Source of the DNA: UBA1930 sp943371535
GTDB taxonomy: Bacteria > Bacteroidota > Bacteroidia > Chitinophagales > Chitinophagaceae
Reading direction: 5' to 3'
Length of the DNA: 64,000 nucleotides
NCBI GenBank assembly: GCA_943371535.1
Contig: CALRVE020000010.1
Span: 1 to 64,000, forward strand
The notes below the pieces were generated by a model. The model did no database searches. It saw only the letters and a list, made by a program, of their open reading frames with translations, and was not told the origin of the DNA. The translations under genes were made by a program, and so were the position numbers. How positions within the stretch are numbered: position 1 is the stretch's first letter; every line of letters starts with the position of its first letter. Below are positions 1-9,906 of the stretch, piece by piece.

Positions 1-384
1 TGGTATAGTAGAAGTATGGCATTGTTGGGTACTCTTTTGTTGTTATTTCTCATTATGCATATTGCACATTTTTGGGTGCCAAGTAGAATTACAGGATTAG
101 AAGAAGTTTATTACAATAATGTATTACACCATAACCTTTTTAATGAAATGAGAGTGGTTTTCACTAATGAACAATGGGGTTTGCCTATTGTAATATTATA
201 CGTTGCAGGATGCATTTCTTTGGCTTATCACTTGGCACATGGCTTTCAAAGTGCATTTAAAACAATTGGGGTAAGCAATAAAAGATATCATGGAATGATT
301 ACTTCTATTGGGTATGGATTTTCTATTATTGTTCCATTGGCTTTTGCAGCAATGCCTATTAGTTTTTATTTAGAATTGGTTTAA
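1..384 (+). CDS. sdhC: Succinate dehydrogenase cytochrome b subunit (3' part)
   Basis: This is the membrane anchor of succinate dehydrogenase (complex II), which passes electrons from the flavoprotein and iron-sulfur subunits to menaquinone. The frame is open from base 1 (codons W-Y-S-R-S before the first ATG at 16), so the true start lies upstream of the window. Visible are hydrophobic segments at about residues 2-20, 50-70 and 95-115 counted from that ATG. Histidines such as those in LIMHIAHFW are candidate haem ligands of the type B cytochrome b558 family. sdhA follows after 88 bases on the same strand, so it is the first visible gene of an sdhCAB operon. The identity rests mainly on this context plus the membrane pattern. 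Confidence 0.85.
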   Translation, partial: WYSRSMALLGTLLLLFLIMHIAHFWVPSRITGLEEVYYNNVLHHNLFNEMRVVFTNEQWGLPIVILYVAGCISLAYHLAHGFQSAFKTIGVSNKRYHGMITSIGYGFSIIVPLAFAAMPISFYLELV

Positions 385-472
385 TTGTTTAAGATTTTTA
401 AACATCTATTTGTTCTATACAAAAAATAAGTTCAGTATAACCTGAGACTTAAAACTCGAAATTTTTTAAGCT

Positions 473-2452
473 ATGCTAGATGCTAAAATTCCTTCAGGTC
501 CACTAGAAAGTAAATGGACAGATTACAAAGGACATTGTAAGTTGGTAAACCCATCTAATAAAAGAAAATTAGAAGTGATTATTGTGGGTACAGGATTAGC
601 TGGTGCTAGTGCTGCTGCTAGTTTAGGTGAATTGGGTTATAAAGTAAAAGCTTTTTGCTTTCAAGACAGTCCACGCCGTGCACACAGTATTGCTGCACAG
701 GGTGGAATTAATGCAGCAAAAAATTATCAGAACGATGGAGATTCAGTTTTCCGTTTATTTTACGATACCATCAAAGGAGGAGATTACAGAGCAAGAGAAG
801 CCAATGTGCATCGTTTAGCCGAAGTAAGTGCCAACATTATTGATCAGTGCGTTGCACAGGGTGTGCCTTTTGCAAGAGAGTATGGTGGATTGTTGAGCAA
901 TCGTAGTTTTGGTGGTACACAAGTACAAAGAACTTTTTATGCTGCAGGCCAAACTGGTCAGCAATTATTAATAGGTGCTTATCAAGCTTTAGAACGTCAG
1001 GTTGCGTTGGGTAATGTTACCATGTATGCTAGACATGAAATGCTGGATATTGTAAAAGTAGATGGTAAAACTCAAGGAATTATTGCTAAAGATTTAGTTA
1101 CTGGAAAGCTAGAACGTCATTTTGGTCATGCTGTTTTATTGTGTACAGGTGGTTATGGTAATGTGTTTTACTTATCTACCAATGCAATGGGTAGCAATGT
1201 AACTGCTGCGTGGAAAGCACATAAGCAAGGTGCAACATTTGCCAATCCTTGTTTTACACAAATTCATCCAACTTGTATTCCTGTAAGTGGCGATCATCAA
1301 AGCAAATTGACTTTGATGAGTGAATCTTTACGAAATGATGGTAGAATTTGGGTGCCAAAAAAAGTAGGTGATAACAGAAAATCTGTTGATATTCCCGAAG
1401 AAGAAAGAGATTATTACTTAGAAAGAAGATACCCTGCTTTTGGTAATTTGGTTCCAAGAGATGTGGCTAGTAGAGCAGCTAAAGAAAGATGTGATCTTGG
1501 TTATGGAGTAGGTACTTCTAAGCAAGCGGTTTATTTAGATTTTGCCGATGCGATTATACGTTACGGTAAAACTGAAATTACCAAACAAGGTAGAGATGCC
1601 AATGCTGCATCGAAAGATGAAATTCTTACTTTAGGTAAAGCCGTAGTAAAAGAAAAGTATGGTAATTTATTCGATATGTACGAAAAAATTACAGGTGAAA
1701 ATCCATACGAATTGGCGATGAGAATTTATCCTGCTGTTCATTATACAATGGGTGGTTTATGGGTAGATTATGAATTAATGACCAATGTGAAAGGATTGTA
1801 TGCTTTAGGAGAAGCAAACTTCAGCGATCATGGTGCAAACCGTTTAGGTGCAAGTGCATTGATGCAAGGTTTAGCCGATGGATATTTTGTAATTCCTTAT
1901 ACAATTGGTAATTACTTAGCCGATGAAATTTATACCAAACCAATTTCTACCGATCATGAAGCATTTGTAGCAGCCGAAAAAGCTGTTTCTGATAGATTAC
2001 AAACTTTAATGAATATTAAAGGAAAACAAAGTGTAGAAAGTTTACACAAACGCTTAGGTAAAATTATTTGGGATAAATGTGGGATGGGTCGAAGTGCAGA
2101 AGGTTTAAAACAAGCTATTGCCGAAGTGCAGGCATTGAAAAAAGAATTTTGGAGCGATGTAAAAATACCAGGAGATATAGATGGATTCAATCCTGAATTA
2201 GATAAAGCAGGTAGAGTAGCCGATTTTATTGAATTAGGTGAATTAATGTGTATTGACGCATTAAACAGAGAAGAAAGTTGTGGTGGACATTTCAGAGAAG
2301 AACACCAAACTGAAGAGGGAGAAGCTTTACGTCATGATGATAAATTTATGTATGTTGCTGCTTGGGAGTATAAAGCTGAACATGAATGGCAATTGCATAA
2401 AGAATCTTTGAATTACGAAGTGATTAAACCAAGTCAGAGAAATTATAAGTAA
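473..2452 (+). CDS. sdhA: Succinate dehydrogenase/fumarate reductase flavoprotein subunit
   Basis: This is the catalytic FAD subunit that oxidises succinate to fumarate on the cytoplasmic face of the membrane. The Rossmann motif GTGLAG is at residues 39-44. His71 in AHSIAAQGG matches the histidine that carries covalent FAD in this family. The substrate-binding region includes HYTMGG. At 659 residues it matches the long Bacteroidota/epsilonproteobacterial form. The ATG at 473 fits the family N-terminus (LDAKIPSGP). It sits between sdhC and sdhB. The 100-base gap before sdhB carries two copies of a GC-rich palindromic repeat. Confidence 0.97.
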   Translation: MLDAKIPSGPLESKWTDYKGHCKLVNPSNKRKLEVIIVGTGLAGASAAASLGELGYKVKAFCFQDSPRRAHSIAAQGGINAAKNYQNDGDSVFRLFYDTIKGGDYRAREANVHRLAEVSANIIDQCVAQGVPFAREYGGLLSNRSFGGTQVQRTFYAAGQTGQQLLIGAYQALERQVALGNVTMYARHEMLDIVKVDGKTQGIIAKDLVTGKLERHFGHAVLLCTGGYGNVFYLSTNAMGSNVTAAWKAHKQGATFANPCFTQIHPTCIPVSGDHQSKLTLMSESLRNDGRIWVPKKVGDNRKSVDIPEEERDYYLERRYPAFGNLVPRDVASRAAKERCDLGYGVGTSKQAVYLDFADAIIRYGKTEITKQGRDANAASKDEILTLGKAVVKEKYGNLFDMYEKITGENPYELAMRIYPAVHYTMGGLWVDYELMTNVKGLYALGEANFSDHGANRLGASALMQGLADGYFVIPYTIGNYLADEIYTKPISTDHEAFVAAEKAVSDRLQTLMNIKGKQSVESLHKRLGKIIWDKCGMGRSAEGLKQAIAEVQALKKEFWSDVKIPGDIDGFNPELDKAGRVADFIELGELMCIDALNREESCGGHFREEHQTEEGEALRHDDKFMYVAAWEYKAEHEWQLHKESLNYEVIKPSQRNYK

Positions 2453-2476
2453 TCCCCATCCCCTAAAGGGGTAAGG
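2451..2476. repeat. GC-rich palindromic repeat, copy 1
   Basis: The sequence CCCCATCCCCTAAAGGGG lies just after the sdhA stop. It contains the palindrome CCCCTAAAGGGG, also seen at about ten other places in the window, mostly in the ilv-leu cluster. It could form a short RNA hairpin between sdhA and sdhB. Confidence 0.7.
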
Positions 2477-2514
2477 AGTGCTAAAATGAAATTAATTTGT
2501 AAACGAAAACAAAA

Positions 2515-2535
2515 TTCCCCTTCAGGGGATTGGGG
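2515..2535. repeat. GC-rich palindromic repeat, copy 2
   Basis: The core CCCCTTCAGGGGATTGGGG is identical to the copy inside leuC (39166-39186). It ends only 18 bases before the preferred sdhB start and creates in-frame TTG and ATG codons (2530, 2539) that can mislead start calling. Confidence 0.75.
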
Positions 2536-2553
2536 CTTATGGAACATTATAAC

Positions 2554-3300
2554 ATGAATCTAAACTTGAAAGTTTGGAGACAAAAAAACAACAAAACCAA
2601 GGGCGAATTCAAAATGTACAGAGTAGAAAACATTTCATCTGAAATGTCTTTTCTAGAAATGCTGGATGTTTTGAACGAACAATTAATTGTTACTGGAGAT
2701 GATCCAGTTGCTTTTGATCACGATTGTCGTGAAGGTATTTGTGGTATGTGTAGCTTGTATATCAATGGTAAGCCTCATGGTCCTTGGCAAGCAAACACCA
2801 CTTGTCAGTTACATATGAGAGCCTTCAAAGATGGCGATACAGTTGTAATTGAGCCTTGGAGAGCCAATGCATTTCCTGTAATTAAAGATTTAGTAGTAGA
2901 TAGAAGTTCATTTGATAGAATTATTCAAGCAGGTGGTTATATTTCTGTAAATACTGGTAATGCAGTTGATGGAAATGCTCTACCAATTAATAAAGACAAA
3001 GCCGATGCAAGTTTTGCCGCAGCAATGTGTATTGGTTGTGGTGCATGTGTTGCTGCTTGTAAAAATAGTAGTGCCATGTTATTTTTAAGTGCTAAAGTTT
3101 CTCATTTAGCATTATTACCTCAAGGAGAACCAGAACGCAAGAGTCGTGTAATAAACATGGTTGCTCAAATGGATAAAGAAGGTTTTGGTGCATGTACCAA
3201 TACAGGTGCATGTGAAGCAACTTGCCCGAAAGAAATTTCCATTGCAAATATTGCTCGTTTAAATCAAGAATATTTAATGGCAACATTAACGGCTGAATAA
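2554..3300 (+). CDS. sdhB: Succinate dehydrogenase/fumarate reductase iron-sulfur subunit
   Basis: This subunit carries the three iron-sulfur clusters that relay electrons from SdhA to the membrane anchor. The 2Fe-2S cysteines are in CREGICGMC and the later TTCQLH. The 4Fe-4S and 3Fe-4S ligands are in CIGCGACVAAC and GACEATCPKE. I chose the ATG at 2554 (product MNLNLKVWRQ) because this is the usual family N-terminus. The in-frame ATG at 2539 and TTG at 2530 lie in or beside the palindromic repeat. The product is 248 residues, normal for the family. A strong terminator follows 30 bases after the stop, closing the sdh operon. Confidence 0.96.
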   Translation: MNLNLKVWRQKNNKTKGEFKMYRVENISSEMSFLEMLDVLNEQLIVTGDDPVAFDHDCREGICGMCSLYINGKPHGPWQANTTCQLHMRAFKDGDTVVIEPWRANAFPVIKDLVVDRSSFDRIIQAGGYISVNTGNAVDGNALPINKDKADASFAAAMCIGCGACVAACKNSSAMLFLSAKVSHLALLPQGEPERKSRVINMVAQMDKEGFGACTNTGACEATCPKEISIANIARLNQEYLMATLTAE

Positions 3301-3332
3301 AATGAGTTTAATAGAATAGTACAAATTATAAG

Positions 3333-3360
3333 GCCATCTTTTAAGATGGCTTTATTGTTT
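3333..3360 (+). terminator. Rho-independent terminator of the sdh operon
   Basis: The arms GCCATCTT (3333-3340) and AAGATGGC (3343-3350) form a perfect 8-bp stem with a TT loop. The T-rich sequence TTTATTGTTT follows. Confidence 0.8.
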
Positions 3361-3667
3361 AAGTAAGATTCCTTTACCGAATTGAAATATATTGAAGCAA
3401 AGATTAGTGGGAACTACACATCTTTAATCAATTCAGTTGATAGTATTTTAATATTAATTTGTAATTGATTACTTCATAATTTTTTTGGATGCCAAAGACA
3501 ATAAACGTTATTAGATAAAATCTCAATCCTGAATGTTCTATTCCTATGGACTATTTGCAAACTCAATATTCATTCTCTTTTCAAATGCAACACATTTAGA
3601 ATGAGCATCATTACTGTTAGGCATATATCAACTAAATACAAAGTCAATTCAATATTTAACCTTTGGG
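3361..3667. other. AT-rich intergenic region with no recognised feature
   Basis: About 300 bases lie between the sdh terminator and the end of the convergent large secreted protein. I see no open frame of useful length, no clear hairpin and no repeat shared with the rest of the window. Confidence 0.5.
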
Positions 3668-6600
3668 TTATCTTATTAAGCTAATCCATCCTGTATATTT
3701 ATTTTTATTTTGATTGGCACTAATGATATAATAATACACACCAACAGGTAATGGTTTGCCATTTCTACTGCCATCCCAAGGTTTAGTATATCCAGTGGAA
3801 CGATATACAATTTGTCCGTTTCTATTAAAAATTTCTACTACACAAAATGGATCTAAATTTAAACCAGAGATTTCCCATGTATCGTTTAAGCCATCTCCAT
3901 TAGGCGAAAATGCATTTGGAATAACTATGTCTTTAACTACTTTAACAGTTACTGTACTTGTAGCAGAACAACCATTATTATTGGTAACTGTAACTGTGTA
4001 AGTAACATCTGTTTGAGGTTTTATTACCCAAGGACTTGCAATATTTGCGTTAGATAAATATGTTGTTGGCGACCATATATAAGTAAAAATATTTCCTCCA
4101 TTTACCGTAGTAATTAATTGAACACTATCGGTTGGTTTAATTAATTTATCGGCACCTGCATTAATAATTGGAGAAGCAACATTAGCAATGCCTACACCTG
4201 TTGAAGTACTTGTGCAGCCTATATTATTGGTTGCTTGAACTGTGTATGTGCCAGATTGATTTACTGATAAACTGTTTCCATTTTGACCAGTTAATGCAAC
4301 CCCATCTTTAAACCATTGTAAAACAAACGTAGAGGTGGTATTTAGTACAATGCTTTGGTTATTACAAACTACCATTGCTCCATTAGAGGTAATAGTAGGT
4401 GTTGTTGGGGAAGGTTCAACTGTAACAGTAATAGCAGTTCTATTGCTTTCGCAATTATTCACTGTTTGAGAAACATAATAAGTTGTAACACCTACATTAC
4501 TTGTATTTGGTGTAGGTGCAGTTGTACTGCTTGCAGTTGCAGTTAAAGAAGTGTACCATAATAAATTACTACCAGTTGCTGATAACTGTGTTGCAGTTGT
4601 ATTTCTACAATATTGAATAGTGGTAGTTGCTGTTGGAGCAGGAGGAATATTAGGTGTAACATTAATAACTCTTGGCCCTGCACTGAGTAGGCAGTTGGTA
4701 TTTAAATCTCTAACAATAAAATTATAGCTACCACTACTCACATTATTGAAAGTGGGAGAACTTTGAAATGTAGTTCCATCAATACTATAATTGAAATTAG
4801 CTCCAATAGGCGACAAATAAGTTATAACAACTGTTGTTGATGCACAATTGGGCTGTGTAATAATAAAAGTAGGTGTAGCTCCGCTACTACTTGGTACAAT
4901 GGTAAAAGTATTGGTACTGCTGCAACCTGCGGCATTTTTTACTGTAATGGTATAGCTATTAGGTGATAAATTATTAAATATTGTACTCGTTTGAAAATTA
5001 GTTCCATCTATGCTGTACGTAAATCCAGCACCTACTGGCGATGTTACAGTAACATTACCAATTGGTACAACGCAAGTGGGTTGCATTATTGAAACAGTTG
5101 GTATACTGGGAACATTTGGAACTACATTAATGGTTGCAGTAGCAGGTGATGAAATACAACCTTGATTATTTTTTACTGTTATGGAATAGGTATTAGGACT
5201 TAAGTTATTAAATACACCTGTTGTATTGGTGTAATTAGTGCCATCTATACTAAATGTGTATGCACTACCTGTTGGATTTGTTACACTGATGCTTCCTGTA
5301 GAAATCGTACAAGTTGGTTGAGTAATAGATAGAGTAGGAGTGCTGTTAAATGAAGGATGAATTACAATTGAGGTACTCGTTGTATTAGAACAGTTATTTG
5401 CAGAAAAAGCATAGGTAATTGTATAGTTGCCTTGTGTACTATTCGCCAAATCAATTACACCTGTTGAGCTATTGATTTGCAAACCTGTTGTACTTGTAAA
5501 TGTACCACCTGTGGTTCCTGTAATAGTTGGTGCAACAGTTCCAATTCCACAAAAAGGAGAGCCAGTATAATTGATGGTGGCTGTTGGTAAAGGATTTACT
5601 GTAATGGTAAATGAAGTAGGTGCTCCTGTACATCCATTACTTGGCGAAATAAAATTACCCAATGAGTGAGGTACAGAACCAACTGTTATGGTTGTAGTAA
5701 CTGTATTATTTGTTGTATTGATTACCGATACATTATTAGAGCCAAAATTGCACACATAAGCTTTTAATCCATCTGATGTGAATGAAATTCCTTGTGGATT
5801 ATTATTCACAGCAATGGTATTGCTTACTGTATTATTGGTAGTATTGATTACTGTTACATTGGCTGAGTTTTGATTGGTTACATACACCTTTGAATCATCT
5901 GGACTAACAGCCACACCATTGGGGTTTGTTCCAGTTGCAACAGTTGCAATAACTGTATTGCTAGTAGTATTGATGACTGAAAGATTGTTGCTCCCAAAGT
6001 TTGGAACAAATAATCGACTTCCGTCAGGACTTATAGCAACTGTTATAGGTTGTGTACCCACACCAATAACTCCTAACACTGTATTAGTAGCAGTATTGAT
6101 GATAGAAACATTATTGGAATTTACATTAGCAACATACACTCTTGTTCCATCTGAACTAATTGTAATGCCTTGTGGTTGTAATGAAACAGGAATTGAAGCA
6201 ATGACAGTATTGGTTAAAGTGTTGATTACAGATACTGTGTTAGATAATTGATTGGTAACATAAACCCTTGTACCATCTGGACTAACAACAACAGCCATTG
6301 GCAGATTGCCAACAGAAATTGTATTGGTTACAACATTGGTAAATGTATTAATAACTGATACACTGTTGGAACGATAATTTGCTACATATACTCTGCTACC
6401 ATCGGCATTTACTGCAACACCAAAAGGACTACTTCCAACAATAATATTTCTTACAACAGTATTGGTACTTGTATTTATAACCGATACTGTGTTGCCGGGT
6501 GATAATAAAGTTCCATAATTGGCAACATAAGCATACCCTGTAGAAACTGGTGTAGCAGTAATTGTTGCAGTTATGGGTGTTGTTCCAGTATTTAATGCAT

Positions 6601-8056
6601 TGAATGAAGCTATATTACCAGTACCCGATGCTGCTAATCCAATTGCAGGATTACTATTCGTCCAGTTATAAGTAGCCAATCCACTACCAGAAAAATTAAT
6701 GGCCGACGTAAGTGTGTTTACACACAATGATTGATTGGCAATTGCATCAATAGTGGGTGCTTGATTAATATTTACTCTAATGAGTGATCTTGGACTTTCG
6801 CAACCATTCACTGTTTGGCTTACATAGTAATTGGTGATACCAACATTTGTTGTTGATGGAATAGGAGCAGTATTGAGTCCACTTCCACCAGTTGGTACAA
6901 TATACCAAAGCAAATTTGTTCCTGTTGCAGTTAAAGCAGGTGCAGTTTCATTCTGACAATAATTGTATAATGACGTAACTGTTGGTGCAACATTATTCAC
7001 TACATTAATGGTACTGGTTTGTGCAATAGGACAAGAGTTACCTCCAGAAACGTAGTTGATTGTATAGGTAATATCATAAGCTCCATTTAAACCTGCAGGA
7101 TTAAAAGTATTACCTGTAACACCAGTGCCAGTCCATGTTCCTCCACTTGTGCCAGTAACAAATGCATTCAAATTAATAGATGCAGTATTAGCACATATAG
7201 CTGTAACAGGAGCAGCCCATGTAGCAGTTGGAATACCACCTCCAGCATTGATGGTTAAAGTAAGTCCAGCCGAAAAATTTTGCCCACTTGAGTTGTATTG
7301 GTTACTTGAATTATAGGATTGCCAATTACTATTATTACTAATTCGTTCAATCCATTGTGTTTGTGTTGCAGGCGTAAATGGTCCATTGTATTTATTCCAT
7401 GAAGTACCGTTGGTGGGGCTCATACTAAAACAATTCATACCAGGATATAACATTGACTCTCCTGATGATTGTGAGCCTGCATTATTTTGCCAACCATTGG
7501 TTGTAAATCCAAATAAAATTCTTCCATTATTGCCTGGGAAAATGGCATTGGGAGAAGTTCTATTTCCGTTAATAGTACATAAAGAAGATTGTTCAATCCA
7601 AGTGCCACCTTGTGCAAAATACAATTGGTCGCCTCCAGAATTTATATTAAAATCTGTAGCTAAAATAGAGTAATTAGGGTTGGTAGGGTGTGTAAACAAA
7701 TCTGTAACTGTCCAATTATTATCTGGGTTAGCAAATGCAAATGGAGCCGTAATAAATGTAATTACTGTACCAGCAGGAAGGGTGGTATTCGTTCTTGTAA
7801 GTTTAGCACCACCTTCTTGACCTCCACTCCAAAAACCATTGACACAATTGCCATAACCAACATCTACAATTTGTAGTTCTGTACCGGGTGTAATGTCTTT
7901 AAAACATACAAAACTTATTTGATCTCTTGAGCCATTGAATGCAGCATTTACACCTAGTACTGCTAAATCGCCCCTATTGATAATAGTAGGTTGAGCATAG
8001 CTTTTTGAAATTAATAAAACAACAATTATTATAGTTAAAACTAAGTTTCTTTTCAT
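3668..8056 (-). CDS. Type IX secreted protein with YVTN propeller, SprB-like repeats and gliding-type CTD
   Basis: This is a 1462-residue exported protein whose function is not known. It begins with a Sec signal peptide (hydrophobic stretch at residues 5-20, then SYAQ). The N-terminal third looks like a lamin-tail or Ig-type region. At about residues 505-805 there are seven consecutive 42-residue repeats of the YVTN type (pattern RVYVAN..SN.VSVINT..N), enough for a seven-bladed propeller. Three SprB-like repeats follow at about 850-1080 (QPTC...YSIDGTNF...NNLSPN.Y.ITVKN..GC), then Ig-like segments. The C-terminus from about 1375 (VIPNAFSPNGDGLNDTW ... GVYYYII) is a gliding-motility-type sorting domain, so T9SS export and surface display are expected. 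Adhesion is an inference from architecture. Confidence 0.9.
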   Translation of the reverse strand: MKRNLVLTIIIVVLLISKSYAQPTIINRGDLAVLGVNAAFNGSRDQISFVCFKDITPGTELQIVDVGYGNCVNGFWSGGQEGGAKLTRTNTTLPAGTVITFITAPFAFANPDNNWTVTDLFTHPTNPNYSILATDFNINSGGDQLYFAQGGTWIEQSSLCTINGNRTSPNAIFPGNNGRILFGFTTNGWQNNAGSQSSGESMLYPGMNCFSMSPTNGTSWNKYNGPFTPATQTQWIERISNNSNWQSYNSSNQYNSSGQNFSAGLTLTINAGGGIPTATWAAPVTAICANTASINLNAFVTGTSGGTWTGTGVTGNTFNPAGLNGAYDITYTINYVSGGNSCPIAQTSTINVVNNVAPTVTSLYNYCQNETAPALTATGTNLLWYIVPTGGSGLNTAPIPSTTNVGITNYYVSQTVNGCESPRSLIRVNINQAPTIDAIANQSLCVNTLTSAINFSGSGLATYNWTNSNPAIGLAASGTGNIASFNALNTGTTPITATITATPVSTGYAYVANYGTLLSPGNTVSVINTSTNTVVRNIIVGSSPFGVAVNADGSRVYVANYRSNSVSVINTFTNVVTNTISVGNLPMAVVVSPDGTRVYVTNQLSNTVSVINTLTNTVIASIPVSLQPQGITISSDGTRVYVANVNSNNVSIINTATNTVLGVIGVGTQPITVAISPDGSRLFVPNFGSNNLSVINTTSNTVIATVATGTNPNGVAVSPDDSKVYVTNQNSANVTVINTTNNTVSNTIAVNNNPQGISFTSDGLKAYVCNFGSNNVSVINTTNNTVTTTITVGSVPHSLGNFISPSNGCTGAPTSFTITVNPLPTATINYTGSPFCGIGTVAPTITGTTGGTFTSTTGLQINSSTGVIDLANSTQGNYTITYAFSANNCSNTTSTSIVIHPSFNSTPTLSITQPTCTISTGSISVTNPTGSAYTFSIDGTNYTNTTGVFNNLSPNTYSITVKNNQGCISSPATATINVVPNVPSIPTVSIMQPTCVVPIGNVTVTSPVGAGFTYSIDGTNFQTSTIFNNLSPNSYTITVKNAAGCSSTNTFTIVPSSSGATPTFIITQPNCASTTVVITYLSPIGANFNYSIDGTTFQSSPTFNNVSSGSYNFIVRDLNTNCLLSAGPRVINVTPNIPPAPTATTTIQYCRNTTATQLSATGSNLLWYTSLTATASSTTAPTPNTSNVGVTTYYVSQTVNNCESNRTAITVTVEPSPTTPTITSNGAMVVCNNQSIVLNTTSTFVLQWFKDGVALTGQNGNSLSVNQSGTYTVQATNNIGCTSTSTGVGIANVASPIINAGADKLIKPTDSVQLITTVNGGNIFTYIWSPTTYLSNANIASPWVIKPQTDVTYTVTVTNNNGCSATSTVTVKVVKDIVIPNAFSPNGDGLNDTWEISGLNLDPFCVVEIFNRNGQIVYRSTGYTKPWDGSRNGKPLPVGVYYYIISANQNKNKYTGWISLIR

Positions 8057-8187
8057 TTAGTATACTATTCAAACTTAAATAGACAATTAGCAAAATAACA
8101 CTAATTTGATTGAATGTAAATTTCTAAATAAGTTACGTTTATATTACTATTTATAAAACTATATTTCTTATTCAAATAATTCTAGAA

Positions 8188-8226
8188 ATAAAAGAAGCCG
8201 TGCCTATTTCTAAACACAGCTTTCTT
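8188..8226 (-). terminator. Probable terminator after the DUF4920 gene
   Basis: On the minus strand, AAGAAAGCTGTG pairs with CACGGCTTCTT (one bulged A, one G-T pair). TTTATTTC follows. It is placed 20 bases after the DUF4920 stop. Confidence 0.6.
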
Positions 8227-8245
8227 CAAAATTTATAAACAAAAT

Positions 8246-8725
8246 TTATAATACTAAAATTCCTTTTGCTTGAATTACAATTTCTCTTTTTGGTTCTTTA
8301 ATCGCATCAATTTCAGCTTTACTTTTATTCGCATCTTCGGCATAGTGTTTCAACATTTCAATGCTTGTTACTTTTTCTTCTGCAATGCCTTCAATAATAA
8401 TTTCTTTTTCGTTTAAAACTAACGGAACTAAAAATTTATGGTCTTTCATTTTAACCATTACATTTCCGGTAGTGCCTTTAATTTTTATCCAACAACCTTC
8501 TTTACTGCACACTTCAGTAACAGTAGCTTTTAATTTTACTTCCATTTTTTTTGCACCATCTTTTTTTGCAGCAAAAGCATTGGTTAAATCGCCAACTGTG
8601 ATAGCATTTTCAGCACTTACTTTTTCGCCAAAGTTTGCACCTTTATCTGCTGGAACATTAGGAGGTTGAGCATGTAATGCACAAACAGTTGCAGCCATCA
8701 TTAAGGTCATCAATATTCTTTTCAT
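8246..8725 (-). CDS. DUF4920 domain protein, exported
   Basis: A 159-residue protein with a signal peptide (ILMTLMMAATVCALHAQ). The central segment VKLKATVTEVCSKEGCWIKIK carries the paired cysteines and Trp typical of DUF4920, a small beta-rich OB-like domain found in Bacteroidota; its role is unknown. A promoter-like TACATTTG (minus strand, 8742-8749) lies about 16 bases before the start. The gene follows the sorbosone-dehydrogenase-like gene by 29 bases and may be transcribed with it as well as from its own start. Confidence 0.8.
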   Translation of the reverse strand: MKRILMTLMMAATVCALHAQPPNVPADKGANFGEKVSAENAITVGDLTNAFAAKKDGAKKMEVKLKATVTEVCSKEGCWIKIKGTTGNVMVKMKDHKFLVPLVLNEKEIIIEGIAEEKVTSIEMLKHYAEDANKSKAEIDAIKEPKREIVIQAKGILVL

Positions 8726-8741
8726 ATTTAATAATTTTCGT

Positions 8742-8749
8742 CAAATGTA
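8742..8749 (-). promoter_or_regulatory. Possible -7 element before the DUF4920 gene
   Basis: TACATTTG on the minus strand matches the Bacteroidota -7 consensus TAnnTTTG. The upstream -33 position reads TTTC rather than TTTG, so this is a weak call. Confidence 0.3.
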
Positions 8750-8754
8750 CTAGA

Positions 8755-9906
8755 TTATTTGTTGTAAGAAATTTTGTAAATCACGCTAGCATAATCATCA
8801 CTTACCAATAAACTGCCATCTGCTGCAACAATACAATCTACTGGTCGTCCAATTACTTTTTCTCCATTTTGTAAAAACCCTTCTGCAAATGGTTCGTAGT
8901 TCACAATCTTATTACCTTCTAAAGTTGCAATGCCAACTTTGTAGCCCGATTTTTTACTTCTATTCCAGCTGCCATGTTCACAAATAAAAATTTTATTAGT
9001 ATAGCTTGCAGGGAATTGTTTACCAGTATAAAAACGTAATCCCAATGGTGCAACATGAGGGCCAACTTTAAGTGCAGGTAAAGAATAATCTTTCGGGTTT
9101 TTCCCTTCACCAAATTTGGGGTCTAGTACATCGCCTTGATGCACATAAGGAAAGCCAAAATGCATACCTTTCGTAGGGGCATAATTTAACTCACAATAAG
9201 GCACATCATCACCCATCATATCTCTTCCATTGTCTGTAAACCACATTTCTTTGGTTTGAGGATGCCAAGCAAAACCAACACTATTCCTTATACCTTTTGC
9301 AAAAATTTCTCTGTTACCGCCATTTGCATCAATACTGGTGATGGTTGCAAAAATGGAATCTTTTTCATCACACACATTACAAGGTGCACCAACCGGTACA
9401 TACAATTTTCCATCGGGGCCAAAAGCAATAAATTTCCAACCATGATGTGTTTTGGTAGGATATTGGTCGGTTACTAAAACTGCTGTTGGCGGATTGGTTA
9501 ATTGATCTTCAATATTATCGTATCTAAATATTTTATCTACTGTTGCAACATATAAACTACCATCTTTAAATGCAACACCATTGGGCATATTTAAGTTGGT
9601 AGCAATGGTGTACACTTTTTCGGCAAAACCATCTTTGTTTTCATCAACCACTGCATATACATTGTCTTCGTTTCTGTTACCTACAAATAATGTTCCTTTA
9701 GCACCCCAACACATACTTCTTGCATTAGGTACTTCTGCATAAACACTTACTTTAAAACCATCAGGAACTTTAATTTTTTCAATATTGTATTTTGCATCTA
9801 ACCCCTTTGGGCTTGCAACAGCAGTATTGGTTTGCGGTCCACTTTGGCAACTGCCTAAAATAGTAGTGGCACATAAAGCAGTTATAAAAACTTGTTTTAA
9901 ATACAT
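8755..9906 (-). CDS. Sorbosone/glucose dehydrogenase-like beta-propeller lipoprotein
   Basis: A 383-residue lipoprotein of the soluble PQQ-type glucose/sorbosone dehydrogenase superfamily. The N-terminus shows a lipoprotein signal (ATTILGSCQSG). The propeller contains family motifs such as HHGWKFIAFGPDGKLYVPVGAPCN and SVGFAWHPQTKEMWFTDNGRDMMGDD. Known relatives oxidise aldoses in the periplasm using PQQ. Many Bacteroidota members of this superfamily are uncharacterised, so the substrate is unknown. It lies upstream of the DUF4920 gene on the same strand and is divergent from the KDPG aldolase gene. Confidence 0.85.
   Translation of the reverse strand: MYLKQVFITALCATTILGSCQSGPQTNTAVASPKGLDAKYNIEKIKVPDGFKVSVYAEVPNARSMCWGAKGTLFVGNRNEDNVYAVVDENKDGFAEKVYTIATNLNMPNGVAFKDGSLYVATVDKIFRYDNIEDQLTNPPTAVLVTDQYPTKTHHGWKFIAFGPDGKLYVPVGAPCNVCDEKDSIFATITSIDANGGNREIFAKGIRNSVGFAWHPQTKEMWFTDNGRDMMGDDVPYCELNYAPTKGMHFGFPYVHQGDVLDPKFGEGKNPKDYSLPALKVGPHVAPLGLRFYTGKQFPASYTNKIFICEHGSWNRSKKSGYKVGIATLEGNKIVNYEPFAEGFLQNGEKVIGRPVDCIVAADGSLLVSDDYASVIYKISYNK

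Noticed and set aside
4355..7673. Several plus-strand open frames inside the large secreted protein
   Set aside because: They are shadows of the repetitive Thr/Asn-rich minus-strand gene. Their translations have no sensible start context or motifs.
9797..9813. AACCCCTTTGGG in the sorbosone-dehydrogenase-like gene as another palindromic repeat copy
   Set aside because: The match is short and lacks the G-rich flanking arm; it is probably chance coding sequence.
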